This document shows positions 1-7,724 of a DNA stretch of 13,103 bases, piece by piece; positions within the stretch are counted from its first letter, which is position 1, and every line of letters begins with the position of its first letter. The stretch is from an uncultured Muribaculaceae bacterium (GTDB taxonomy: Bacteria; Bacteroidota; Bacteroidia; Bacteroidales; Muribaculaceae), in contig CAJUIJ010000061.1 of the NCBI GenBank assembly GCA_910586175.1, positions 1 to 13,103 on the forward strand. The letters run 5' to 3'. The notes beneath the pieces were generated by a model. The model did no database searches. It worked only from the letters and a program-made list of their open reading frames with translations, and was not told the origin of the DNA. The position numbers and the translations under genes were made by a program.

Positions 1-7
1 TACACCA

Positions 8-79
8 ATCAGCGCCATTAGCCCTATTAGGCTTATTAGCCCTATCACCCCTATTAGCCCTATCAGCCCTATCACACCT
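8..79. repeat. Degenerate 9-bp tandem repeat, eight units
   Basis: Eight contiguous 9-bp units with consensus ATTAGCCCT run from 8 to 79. The exact consensus occurs at 17-25, 35-43 and 53-61; the others (for example ATCAGCCCT at 62-70 and ATCACACCT at 71-79) differ at one to three positions. Because 9 is a multiple of three, the array stays open on both strands. The plus frame reads Ile-Ser/Thr-Pro triplets and stops at TAA 89-91. The minus frame reads Gly-Leu/Val-Ile triplets. It may be a non-coding minisatellite or the end of a gene lying to the left; the window does not decide. Confidence 0.8.
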
Positions 80-167
80 TTTACCAATTAATGATTTTTA
101 ACACACATATCTACCTTACTATCAGAATTATATCAATTTTCACAATTTACTTCTATCCTTACTCTCA

Positions 168-199
168 TTTGACATATTAATAAGGAGTATGTAATTTTG
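168..199 (+). promoter_or_regulatory. Bacteroides-type promoter of the PUL operon
   Basis: TTTG at 168-171 (the -33 box) is followed after 20 bp by TAATTTTG at 192-199, an exact match to the -7 consensus TAnnTTTG of the Bacteroidetes primary sigma factor. The predicted transcript start is a few bases past 199, giving a leader of about 45 nt before the SusC start codon at 250. The same stretch contains TTGACA (169-174) with a 17-bp gap to TAATTT, so it also partly resembles a sigma-70 promoter. No other TAnnTTTG box was seen in the other gaps of the operon, which supports a single transcript for 250-12265. An operator for a regulator is not recognisable. Confidence 0.75.
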
Positions 200-249
200 C
201 ATCACAGATTCGAACAAATAGAAAAACTTAATAATCTAACATCTAAACA

Positions 250-3200
250 ATGAAAAAAACTCAAACCAAAAGTCTGTTGGCTCTGCTGACCATGCTACTC
301 GCCGGTACTCTCGGCGCTTGGGCAGACATCGACGTGCAGGGCCTCGTCACGGATTCGTCTGGTGAACCGCTCATCGGTGTCACTGTAGTGGAAAAGGGTA
401 CCACCCATGGTGCATCTACCGACATAGACGGTAAGTTCAATCTAAAAGTGGCCGACAACGCTGTAATAAAATTCAGCTATGTGGGCTACGAACCTCAGGA
501 GCAGAAAGCCGCTCCCTCCATGAATGTCATAATGAAAGAGAGTGCCAACACACTCGACGAGGTGGTGGCTATCGGTTATGGCACCCAGAAGAAGAGCGTC
601 GTGACCGCTGCCATATCTAAGGTGGGTCAGGAACAGCTCGACCTCGCCGCTCCTGTGCGTGTCGACGATGCCCTCAAGGGCCTCGCATCCGGTGTGACAG
701 TAACCTCAGGTTCAGGTCAGCCCGGTGCAGCTCCCAAGGTGCGCATCCGCGGTATAGGCACCATCAACAATTCCGACCCTCTCTACATAGTCGACGGAAT
801 GCCTATCGACGGTGGCATTGACTTCCTCAACCCCTCTGACATACAGAGCATCGAGGTGCTCAAGGATGCCGCCTCCGGTGCTGTGTATGGTGCCCGTGCC
901 GCCAACGGCGTCGTGCTCGTCACCACCAAGAAGGGCTCCGAAGGCCGCGTCAAGGTGGTCTACGACTTCAGCTACGGCTGGCAGAGCGTGGCCAAGAAGC
1001 GCAAGGTGCTCAATGCAAGCCAATATGCAATGATGATGAACGAGGGTGCCCTCAACGCAGGCCTCGCGCCTCTATATGCCGACCCCGCAAGCTATGGCAA
1101 AGGCACTGACTGGCAAGATGTCGTCTTCAACAACAACGCCCCCGTGATGAGCCACAACCTCGCAGTGAGCGGCGGTTCAAACCGCGTGAACTACATGCTC
1201 TCTGCCGGTTACTATGACCAGGAAGGTATCGTGGGCGGTAACTTCGGACGTTCCGACTACCAGCGTTTCTCGCTCCGCTCCAACCTCCAGGCTGTGCTGA
1301 TGGACAAGGTGAACGAACGCACCTGGCTCAACAAACTCACTCTCCAGACCAATCTCGCATACACCCGCATCAAGAGCCGTGGCATAGAGGCTAACTCAAC
1401 ATGGGGTTCTCCCCTCGGCTCAGCCCTCGCCATGTCGCCTATTCTCACCCCCTATCTCGAACCCGGAAGCCCGGAGGAGCAGCAGCAGCTCTCCTATCTC
1501 AGCGGCCAGTCAGCCTACGTGCCCATGTATGGCAAGGATGGACGCCTCGTGATGGTCCCCACCGCTTTCGGCAACTATCAGGAGATGAGCAACCCGATTG
1601 CCAACCTCTCACTCCCCGGCCAGAAAAACTGGAGCCACAAGTTCGTGGGTAACTTCATCGCCGAACTCGGCATCTGGGACAACCTCAAATATCGTGTAAG
1701 CTATGGCGCAGACCTCAGCTTCTTCGGCTGGGACGCATGGAACCCCATCTACTACCTCCGCGACGGCCAGGCAGTTGACCGCTCAAGTGCAAGCTCGCAG
1801 AGCGAACGCAGCCTCGTATGGCAGGTAGAAAACCTCCTCTCTTACGACAAGACTATCGGCGACCACTCATTCAGCGTAATTCTCGGCCAGTCGGCCAAGG
1901 AGAACAGCGGCTATTACCTCGGTGCCTCACGCAATAACCTCATCAGCTACGACCGTCCATATATCGACGCATCTACCGGTCTCGCCGCCGACGGCGACAT
2001 GGGCGCCTGGGGTGCCCCATATGCCAAGGCAACACTCGCCTCTTACTTCGCCCGCGCAAGCTACGACTTCGACGCACGCTACATGATTCAGGCCACTATA
2101 CGCCGCGACGGTTCAAGCCGATTCGGTTCCAACAACCACTGGGCCACTTTCCCCTCCGTATCGGTAGGTTGGAACATTATGAACGAGAAATTCATGGAAC
2201 CCGCTGCAAGCTGGCTCAACAACCTCAAGGTGCGTGCAAGCTGGGGTAAGAATGGTAACGAAGCAATCGGCAACTTCCAGTATATCGCTCTCGTGGCCAA
2301 CGGCAACAACTATATATTCGGAACTCCCGGCCAGATTACCGTCGGCTCCAAACCCACCCAGCTCGCCAACCCCGACCTCAAATGGGAGGAGTCAAAGCAG
2401 ACTGACGTAGGTCTCGACCTCGGTTTCCTCAACAACCGCTTCACATTCACATTCGACTGGTTCCTCAAGGACACCGACGGCATGCTGATGTATATGTCTC
2501 TGCCGCAATATGTGGGCGAGGCAATCCCCTTCGGCAACGTAGGCTCAATGCGCAACTGGGGTCTTGAATTCGACTTCGCATACCGCCAGGTCATCGCCGA
2601 CCAGCTCACTCTCCATGTAGGTCTCAACGCCTCTTACCTCCGCAACAAGCTCCTGTCATATGGCAACGAACAGGGTTGGGCCAACCTCGACTCCTTCCAG
2701 GGTGTAGGTTCTATCACACGTGCCCAGAACGGCATGCCTTTCCCCTACTTCTACGGTTATAAGACTGACGGCATAATCCAGAACCTCGAGGAGGCTGCCG
2801 CCTACAACGCCAAGTATGGCACTTCTCTCGTGCCCGGTGACGTGCGCTTCAAGGATATCGACAACAATGGCGAAATCAACGAAGATGACCGCACCTGCAT
2901 CGGCAACGGCAACCCGCGCTGGACTTACGGTGCCACCATATCTGCCGAATGGAAAGGCATTGACCTCGGCATATTCATACAGGGTGTGGCAGGCAACAAG
3001 ATTTTCGACGCTACGCGCCGTGTGGATGCACGCTCCACAAACCTCCCCTCCTGGATGCTCGACCGCTGGACCGGCGAGGGCACTACAAACTCTCAGCCAA
3101 GATATGTGCAGGGCGACGGCTGGAACTGGCAAAGCTCTGACCTCTACGTGTATGACGGCTCTTTCTGCCGAATCAAGAATATCACTCTCGGCTACACGCT

Positions 3201-3393
3201 CCCCAACAAGTGGACCCGCGTGATCGGTGTGCAGAAGTTCCGCGCTTTCGTATCTGTCGAAAACCTCCACACTTTCACCAAGTATCACGGCTTCGACCCA
3301 GAAATCTCTTCAGGTGGCACCTCTCTCGGTGTTGACTACGGCGTTTACCCGCAGGCACGCACCTGGACTGTCGGTTTCAACCTCGAATTCTAA
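250..3393 (+). CDS. SusC-family TonB-dependent outer-membrane oligosaccharide transporter
   Basis: This 1047-residue protein is the outer-membrane barrel that imports oligosaccharides bound by its SusD partner, driven by TonB. A signal peptide covers about residues 1-25 (cut after AWA). A carboxypeptidase-regulatory-like beta-sandwich follows at about 28-97 (GLVTDSSGEPLIGVTVV, then SYVGYEPQ). The TonB-box region is LDEVVAIGYGTQ (102-113). The plug spans about 115-230 with RIRGIGTINN and the strongly conserved DAASGAVYGARAANGVVLVT. The rest is barrel, ending in the terminal Phe typical of outer-membrane barrels (NLEF). Length is normal for the family. There is no N-terminal STN signalling domain, so control through an anti-sigma/ECF pair is unlikely; a hybrid two-component or SusR-like regulator encoded elsewhere is more plausible. 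It is the first gene after the promoter. Family assignment is very sure; substrate is inferred from the downstream enzymes. Confidence 0.97.
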   Translation: MKKTQTKSLLALLTMLLAGTLGAWADIDVQGLVTDSSGEPLIGVTVVEKGTTHGASTDIDGKFNLKVADNAVIKFSYVGYEPQEQKAAPSMNVIMKESANTLDEVVAIGYGTQKKSVVTAAISKVGQEQLDLAAPVRVDDALKGLASGVTVTSGSGQPGAAPKVRIRGIGTINNSDPLYIVDGMPIDGGIDFLNPSDIQSIEVLKDAASGAVYGARAANGVVLVTTKKGSEGRVKVVYDFSYGWQSVAKKRKVLNASQYAMMMNEGALNAGLAPLYADPASYGKGTDWQDVVFNNNAPVMSHNLAVSGGSNRVNYMLSAGYYDQEGIVGGNFGRSDYQRFSLRSNLQAVLMDKVNERTWLNKLTLQTNLAYTRIKSRGIEANSTWGSPLGSALAMSPILTPYLEPGSPEEQQQLSYLSGQSAYVPMYGKDGRLVMVPTAFGNYQEMSNPIANLSLPGQKNWSHKFVGNFIAELGIWDNLKYRVSYGADLSFFGWDAWNPIYYLRDGQAVDRSSASSQSERSLVWQVENLLSYDKTIGDHSFSVILGQSAKENSGYYLGASRNNLISYDRPYIDASTGLAADGDMGAWGAPYAKATLASYFARASYDFDARYMIQATIRRDGSSRFGSNNHWATFPSVSVGWNIMNEKFMEPAASWLNNLKVRASWGKNGNEAIGNFQYIALVANGNNYIFGTPGQITVGSKPTQLANPDLKWEESKQTDVGLDLGFLNNRFTFTFDWFLKDTDGMLMYMSLPQYVGEAIPFGNVGSMRNWGLEFDFAYRQVIADQLTLHVGLNASYLRNKLLSYGNEQGWANLDSFQGVGSITRAQNGMPFPYFYGYKTDGIIQNLEEAAAYNAKYGTSLVPGDVRFKDIDNNGEINEDDRTCIGNGNPRWTYGATISAEWKGIDLGIFIQGVAGNKIFDATRRVDARSTNLPSWMLDRWTGEGTTNSQPRYVQGDGWNWQSSDLYVYDGSFCRIKNITLGYTLPNKWTRVIGVQKFRAFVSVENLHTFTKYHGFDPEISSGGTSLGVDYGVYPQARTWTVGFNLEF

Positions 3394-3468
3394 CCGATAC
3401 CCGCAATAGGGACACGCACATTATAAAAAGTGCTTATATATATTATCTTAACATTCATTGAATATATC

Positions 3469-4989
3469 ATGAAATCTTCATATAAATTACTCGGAATCGC
3501 CCTCGCCGCAATGGCCCTTACATCTTGCGGCGACGACTTCCTCACCGTAGAGTCGCCTACCCAGGTGCCCCACGAAGAATATTACAAGACCATGCCTCAC
3601 ATCGAGGAGGCCGTTGTCGCTGCTTACGACCCTCTCCAATGGACTGACTGGAGCAACGACAATTACGAACCCTACCTTTTGATGTCTGACATTATGGCCG
3701 ACGACCTCTGGGTCGGTGGTGCCGACAAGAACGATAACCAGAACTGGCACCTCATGTTCAACTATGAAGCCTCTCCTCTCAAGGTTATCAAATCTATCTG
3801 GATCGATGGCTTCAGCGGCATAAAACGCTGCAATGACGTGCTCGGATATCTCAAGGTAGAGGATATAGAGGGTGCTACCGACGAACGAATCGCCGCAGCC
3901 AAGGCTCAGGTGCTCGTGCTCCGCGCTTTCTATGCCAACTGGCTCTGGAAGTTCTACGGCAATGTGCCTTACTACTCGGAAAACCTCACAGCTCCCTACA
4001 TCTCCAAGCAGATTAGCGCCGACGAGCTTTACGGTTTCATGGTAGCCGACATCGAGGAGGCCCTCAACATCAAAGCTCTCCCCTGGAAGGCTGATGCCGC
4101 ATCTTACGGCCGTGTCACAACCCCTATGGCCTACATGCTGTATACCGAGATTGTGATGTACCAGAACGACACCGAACGCTACAAGAAGGCACTCGGCTTC
4201 ATGGAGGAAATCATCGCATCGCCCGACTACACCCTCAACCCCGACTATGCCGCAATCTTCGAGGAGCCGGGCGAATGGTGCTCTGAGTCGATTTTCGAAA
4301 TCAACTATATCTCAGAGAACGCAAGCCGCGACTGGGGTGCCCCGCTTCTCGCCGGTGGCACTGTGCTCCCCACACTCATCAGCCCCAACAACTGGCCCAG
4401 CGGTCAGGATGGCCACAACACCGGCTGGGGTTTCTGCCCGGTGCGCAAGTCCACCTATGAGATGTTCTCTGCCGACGACACCCGCCGCGACGCAACCTGC
4501 TGGGATGTACGCGCTTTCGACGGCACATACAACAAACGCTACCAGGATGAGGGCTTCTTCCTCCAGAAATATAGCGCACGCGCCGACGGCAATGCCGGAC
4601 AGGTAGCCTCGGGCGAACTCAACTACAATAACAACTGGCGCATATACCGCTACTCCGAGACTCTCCTCAACGCCGCCGAACTTATCGTCAACACCGGTGG
4701 CGACGTGGCCAAGGCACACCGTTATCTCAACGACGTGCGCCACCGCGCAGGACTCCAGATCGAGAAGCAACCCACCATCGACAACATCATCGATGAGCGC
4801 CGTCTCGAGTTCGTGGGCGAAGGCAAACGCTACTGGGACCTCATACGCACCGGTAAGGCCGCAGCCACACTTACTCCCGACGAGTACGGATACCGCACCA
4901 ACACTTGGTCGCCCAACAAGAAGTACCTGCCGATACCGCAGAGCGAAATCGACAAGTCTAACGGAACACTAACCCAAAACCCTTATTAA
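3469..4989 (+). CDS. SusD-family surface glycan-binding lipoprotein
   Basis: This 506-residue SusD homologue forms the lid of the SusC transporter and delivers glycan at the cell surface. I chose ATG 3469 because it gives a clean lipoprotein signal (MKSSYKLLGI... with lipobox LTSC, Cys20). An in-frame GTG at 3430 would add 13 hydrophobic residues ahead of it and is rejected. Cys20 is followed by Gly-Asp-Asp, an acidic surface-export signal. Family hallmarks are the helical TPR-like repeats (AKAQVLVLRAFYANWLWKFYGNVPYY, about 144-169, shown here as the AxVLxLRAFYA-to-GNVPYY region), YRYSETLLNAAE (393-404), the stretch RRLEFVGEGKRYWDLIR (444-460), and the C-terminal signature KYLPIPQSEIDKSNG...QNPY. 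It lies 75 bp after susC with no terminator between. Family is certain; ligand is inferred to be beta-glucan from context. Confidence 0.97.
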   Translation: MKSSYKLLGIALAAMALTSCGDDFLTVESPTQVPHEEYYKTMPHIEEAVVAAYDPLQWTDWSNDNYEPYLLMSDIMADDLWVGGADKNDNQNWHLMFNYEASPLKVIKSIWIDGFSGIKRCNDVLGYLKVEDIEGATDERIAAAKAQVLVLRAFYANWLWKFYGNVPYYSENLTAPYISKQISADELYGFMVADIEEALNIKALPWKADAASYGRVTTPMAYMLYTEIVMYQNDTERYKKALGFMEEIIASPDYTLNPDYAAIFEEPGEWCSESIFEINYISENASRDWGAPLLAGGTVLPTLISPNNWPSGQDGHNTGWGFCPVRKSTYEMFSADDTRRDATCWDVRAFDGTYNKRYQDEGFFLQKYSARADGNAGQVASGELNYNNNWRIYRYSETLLNAAELIVNTGGDVAKAHRYLNDVRHRAGLQIEKQPTIDNIIDERRLEFVGEGKRYWDLIRTGKAAATLTPDEYGYRTNTWSPNKKYLPIPQSEIDKSNGTLTQNPY

Positions 4990-4998
4990 TCTGTTATC

Positions 4999-6414
4999 AT
5001 GACACCTAATATAAAACATATATTGATTGCACTCCTGGCAACTGCCGCACCCATGGCATTGACCTCATGCTCCGAAGATGACTATTACAATGTAGACATC
5101 AATGCGGTGCCCGAAGCTGCGAACTATCAGGACAATGTAGTCATCACCGTAGACCAGGAAACCAACAACGCCACCTTCACCTTCACCGGCAAGGGCGTAT
5201 ATCCCGTATGGATCCAGGATGGCTCCACCTACAGCACCACACCCTCTTTCACCAAGTATTTCCGCAAGGCCGGCGACTATACCATAGAGTGCAAGGTCGG
5301 CAACGGCAACGGCGTGAGCCAGGGCACAATCACCAAGACTTTCCATATCGACAAGACCCGCATGACCGGATTTGCCGGATATGACTACGACAGCGACTTC
5401 AACCTCTGGACCAAGCAGGCCCATGATCCCGCCGATGTGTCGTTCTATTACGCTCCAGGCTGGGCGCAGCAGGCTGACCCCGCTTTCACGTTCAACGGCT
5501 CAGAGCTGAAACTGACGCTCCCCAACGCCACCACTGAGCAATGGCAGGCCCAGATGCATGTGCAGTCGCACATATCCGTGCCCGCAGGCGAACTCTTCGA
5601 TGGCTCGATTATCGTGACTTCAAACGTTGATATCGCCAACGTCACTTGTAAGATTCACCCCGACGGCGATGATGTCAATGCATTCTATCCCTCCGAATTC
5701 GGCAACAAGAACTCCGAAAAGAGCATCGCAGTCAATGCAGGTGAGCCTAAGGCTTTCTTCTTCCACGACCTCCCGGCTGCTGTCGATATGAACAATATCG
5801 TGTGGACGTTCGACTTCGGCGGTTGCCCCGACAATACCGAAATCATAATCGAGAACTTTGTGCTCAAGAAGAGCAGCGACAACGACGGTACAATCATTCC
5901 TGATGCTCCCACAGTTGACGAACCCAACTGGGTGGCATGGGACAGCGCCGACAACCTCTTCTTCGGCCAGACCATCACACCGAGCTTCTACTATGCTCCG
6001 GGCTGGGCACAGATTGCTGACCCCGGCTTCAAGGACAATGGTGACGGCAGCTATTCCATCACCTTGCCCGAGGCTACTTCCGACCGCTGGCAGGCTCAGG
6101 TGGCCCTCAACACCGCCATCGCAATACCCGATGCTGACAAGGAATATGACTTCTGCTGCACAGTTGAAATCAACAACACCATGAATGTCATGTACAAGCT
6201 CGTGCAGACCGACGAGGGTGAAACCAAACATGACGGCAATTTCTTCTTCGCCGACGAGGAGGAAACAAGCGGTGTCAAGAAGTTCTGGCGCACCAAGGTC
6301 AAACCGGCAGAAGGCCCGATGCACGCCGTGACCCTCTTCCTCGACTTCGGCGGTTGCCCCGCCGGCACTGAGGTGACTGTAAGCAAGATTATCCTTCAGG
6401 AACATCACGACTAA
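4999..6414 (+). CDS. Surface glycan-binding lipoprotein: PKD-like domain plus two tandem CBM-like domains
   Basis: A 471-residue lipoprotein in the slot where PULs encode SusE/F-like surface glycan-binding proteins (SGBPs). The lipobox is LTSC with Cys24, then Ser-Glu-Asp-Asp, an acidic surface-export signal. Residues about 45-118 look like a PKD/Ig-like fold (KAGDYTIECKVGNGNG). Two homologous domains of about 160 residues follow. Domain 1 spans about 132-292 and domain 2 about 311-468. Matching blocks are FYYAPGWAQQADPAF (149-163) with FYYAPGWAQIADPGF (330-344), WQAQM (182) with WQAQV (364), and FDFGGCPDNTE (271) with LDFGGCPAGTE (448). The conserved Trp and Tyr residues are likely sugar-stacking positions, and the fold resembles CBM4-type jelly rolls; both points are inference. 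No catalytic motif is visible. The gene starts only 9 bp after susD, so the two are surely co-transcribed. It probably holds beta-glucan next to SusC/SusD. Confidence 0.85.
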   Translation: MTPNIKHILIALLATAAPMALTSCSEDDYYNVDINAVPEAANYQDNVVITVDQETNNATFTFTGKGVYPVWIQDGSTYSTTPSFTKYFRKAGDYTIECKVGNGNGVSQGTITKTFHIDKTRMTGFAGYDYDSDFNLWTKQAHDPADVSFYYAPGWAQQADPAFTFNGSELKLTLPNATTEQWQAQMHVQSHISVPAGELFDGSIIVTSNVDIANVTCKIHPDGDDVNAFYPSEFGNKNSEKSIAVNAGEPKAFFFHDLPAAVDMNNIVWTFDFGGCPDNTEIIIENFVLKKSSDNDGTIIPDAPTVDEPNWVAWDSADNLFFGQTITPSFYYAPGWAQIADPGFKDNGDGSYSITLPEATSDRWQAQVALNTAIAIPDADKEYDFCCTVEINNTMNVMYKLVQTDEGETKHDGNFFFADEEETSGVKKFWRTKVKPAEGPMHAVTLFLDFGGCPAGTEVTVSKIILQEHHD

Positions 6415-6424
6415 ATATTAACCC

Positions 6425-6535
6425 TTGATGTATTGGCAAAACGACATGATGTCATAAAGTCAAAATGACCAAATGACATCATGTCAAAATGACAAACTGT
6501 CAAAATGACAAACTGTAATGATACCAATACATCAA
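6425..6535. repeat. Nested inverted repeats around the 8-bp array
   Basis: The gap between the binding-protein and GH16 genes (6415-6551, 137 bp) contains two perfect inverted repeats, one inside the other. The outer arms are TTGATGTATTGG (6425-6436) and CCAATACATCAA (6524-6535), 12 bp each. The inner arms are GACATGATGTCAT (6443-6455) and ATGACATCATGTC (6473-6485), 13 bp each with a 17-bp loop. No T-rich run follows, so it does not look like an intrinsic terminator. In RNA the outer arms would close a structure of about 111 nt just before the GH16 start codon. A role in mRNA processing or differential expression within the operon is inference. Confidence 0.75.
6434..6521. repeat. 8-bp-period array, consensus TGNCAAAA, about 11 units
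   Basis: Reading in steps of eight from 6434 gives TGGCAAAA, CGACATGA, TGTCATAA, AGTCAAAA, TGACCAAA, TGACATCA, TGTCAAAA, TGACAAAC, TGTCAAAA, TGACAAAC, TGTAATGA. The period is exact with no insertions. The last perfect part is a 16-bp unit present twice (6482-6497 and 6498-6513). Alternating TGTCA and TGACA make neighbouring units reverse complements in part, so small hairpins such as TGTCA-AAA-TGACA are possible. The array could be a cluster of regulator half-sites, an RNA element, or a slippage-prone minisatellite. It is not a CRISPR, since there are no spacers. Confidence 0.8.
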
Positions 6536-6551
6536 CAAGAATCTCTAAGAT

Positions 6552-7703
6552 ATGAATCTCAGAAAGTTAATGTGCCTATCAACCATATTGTTTTTCTTCT
6601 CGACCGTCTTGGCCGCTTGCAGCGACAATGGCGACAAGAAGAGCGACGAACCCTCAGGCTCGCTGACACTTTCTACCGAAATACTTAACTTCGACAGTGA
6701 CGGTGGCTCTGCCTCCGTCACTGTTGAGGCCTCTCGCGAGTGGGATGCCTCTTGCGATGCTGCATGGGTCAAAATATCCAAGTCAGGAACCCTCGACCGC
6801 TCGGGCCGAATTGATGTGACGGTGCAGGAAAACACCACCACCTCACCCCGCAATGCCCGGCTCACTATCCTCTCCGGCTCCGTCCGAGCGAATGTAAGCA
6901 TATCGCAAGCCGCTAAAACCCCTGAACCCGTAGACCCCTCTATCGATGTGCCCGAAGGCTATTCGCTCGTGTGGCATGATGAGTTCGACGGCGATGCCCT
7001 CGACTCCAAGCACTGGAGACATGAGGTGAAATCTGCCGGCTGGGTCAACAACGAGCTCCAGAATTATGTCAGCTCCCCCATCGACGGCAATCCCGTGACC
7101 GAGGTAAGCGACGGCTCGCTCAAGATCAACTGCTTCAAGGCTAAAAACGGCAAGATTTATTCAGGCCGTATATATGCCCATGTCAACGAGGGCTGGAAAT
7201 ATGGCATTATGGAGGCACGCATAAAGCTCCCGAAAGGTCGCGGCACTTGGCCCGCTTTCTGGATGATGCCTGTCAACAACGACTTCAGCACCAACCCCTG
7301 GCCCCGCTGCGGCGAAATCGACATCATGGAAGAGGTGGGCTATCACCCCAACTACACCTCCTCATCCATTCACTGCGAGTCTTACAACCATGTCATCGGC
7401 ACTCAGAAGACTGCCGAACGGTATACAGCCGGAGCCGAAGATGACTTCCATGTGTACCGGCTCGAATGGACAGCCGACTACATCCGCACTTATGTAGACG
7501 GAAACCAGCTCCTATATTTCCCTAACGATAAGGCCAATAAGGTGCAGACATGGCCTTTCGACAAACCTTTCTACATAATACTGAATCTCGCCTGGGGTGG
7601 CGACTGGGGCGGAAACCAAGGCACAGACGAGTCCAAACTCCCCGCCACACTCCAAGTGGACTACGTGAGAGTCTTCCAGAACAACCTAGTCAGCCCTGAT
7701 TAA
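6552..7703 (+). CDS. GH16 endo-beta-glucanase (laminarinase / mixed-linkage glucanase type), surface lipoprotein with BACON domain
   Basis: A 383-residue glycoside hydrolase of family 16 that should cut beta-1,3- or beta-1,3/1,4-glucan internally with retention of configuration. The lipobox is LAAC with Cys23, then Ser-Asp-Asn, so surface display is likely. A BACON domain covers about 38-121 (LSTEILNFDSDGGSASVTVEA, ending in VSISQAA). The GH16 jelly roll spans about 138-378, starting YSLVWHDEFDGDALD. The active site is GEIDIMEEVG (254-263). By the family motif ExDxxE, Glu255 is the nucleophile, Asp257 the helper and Glu260 the acid/base. The extra Met (beta-bulge form) is typical of laminarinases and lichenase-like GH16_3 enzymes. 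GTWPAFWMMP (231-240) and WGGDWGG are conserved substrate-cleft segments. All catalytic residues are present. It sits 137 bp after the binding-protein gene, behind the repeat array, and 21 bp before the first GH3. The exact linkage preference cannot be read from the sequence. Confidence 0.93.
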   Translation: MNLRKLMCLSTILFFFSTVLAACSDNGDKKSDEPSGSLTLSTEILNFDSDGGSASVTVEASREWDASCDAAWVKISKSGTLDRSGRIDVTVQENTTTSPRNARLTILSGSVRANVSISQAAKTPEPVDPSIDVPEGYSLVWHDEFDGDALDSKHWRHEVKSAGWVNNELQNYVSSPIDGNPVTEVSDGSLKINCFKAKNGKIYSGRIYAHVNEGWKYGIMEARIKLPKGRGTWPAFWMMPVNNDFSTNPWPRCGEIDIMEEVGYHPNYTSSSIHCESYNHVIGTQKTAERYTAGAEDDFHVYRLEWTADYIRTYVDGNQLLYFPNDKANKVQTWPFDKPFYIILNLAWGGDWGGNQGTDESKLPATLQVDYVRVFQNNLVSPD

Positions 7704-7724
7704 AAATACTGCCTGAACAAAAAC

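Noticed and set aside
182..191. AAGGAG followed by ATG, resembling a ribosome site and start
   Set aside because: The gap is one base, the next codon is TAA, and the site lies between the promoter boxes, so it should not be transcribed.
2656..3288. Antisense open frame (210 codons) opposite the end of the SusC gene
   Set aside because: It mirrors the conserved barrel coding sequence, has no family motif, and no promoter was seen for it.
3430..3468. GTG start for the SusD gene, adding 13 residues
   Set aside because: The added segment is a second hydrophobic stretch before an already complete lipoprotein signal; ATG 3469 gives the normal form.
3394..3468. Possible attenuator hairpin between the SusC and SusD genes
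   Set aside because: Only a 4-bp GCAC/GTGC pairing with a 10-nt loop is visible, too weak to support a regulatory element.
5620..6408. Long antisense open frame (262 codons) opposite the binding-protein gene
   Set aside because: It lies wholly inside a well-supported lipoprotein gene, shows no recognisable domain, and is a usual by-product of GC-rich codon use on the other strand.
6434..6521. CRISPR array
   Set aside because: The repeats are only 8 bp and directly adjacent with no unique spacers, and no cas gene is in the window.
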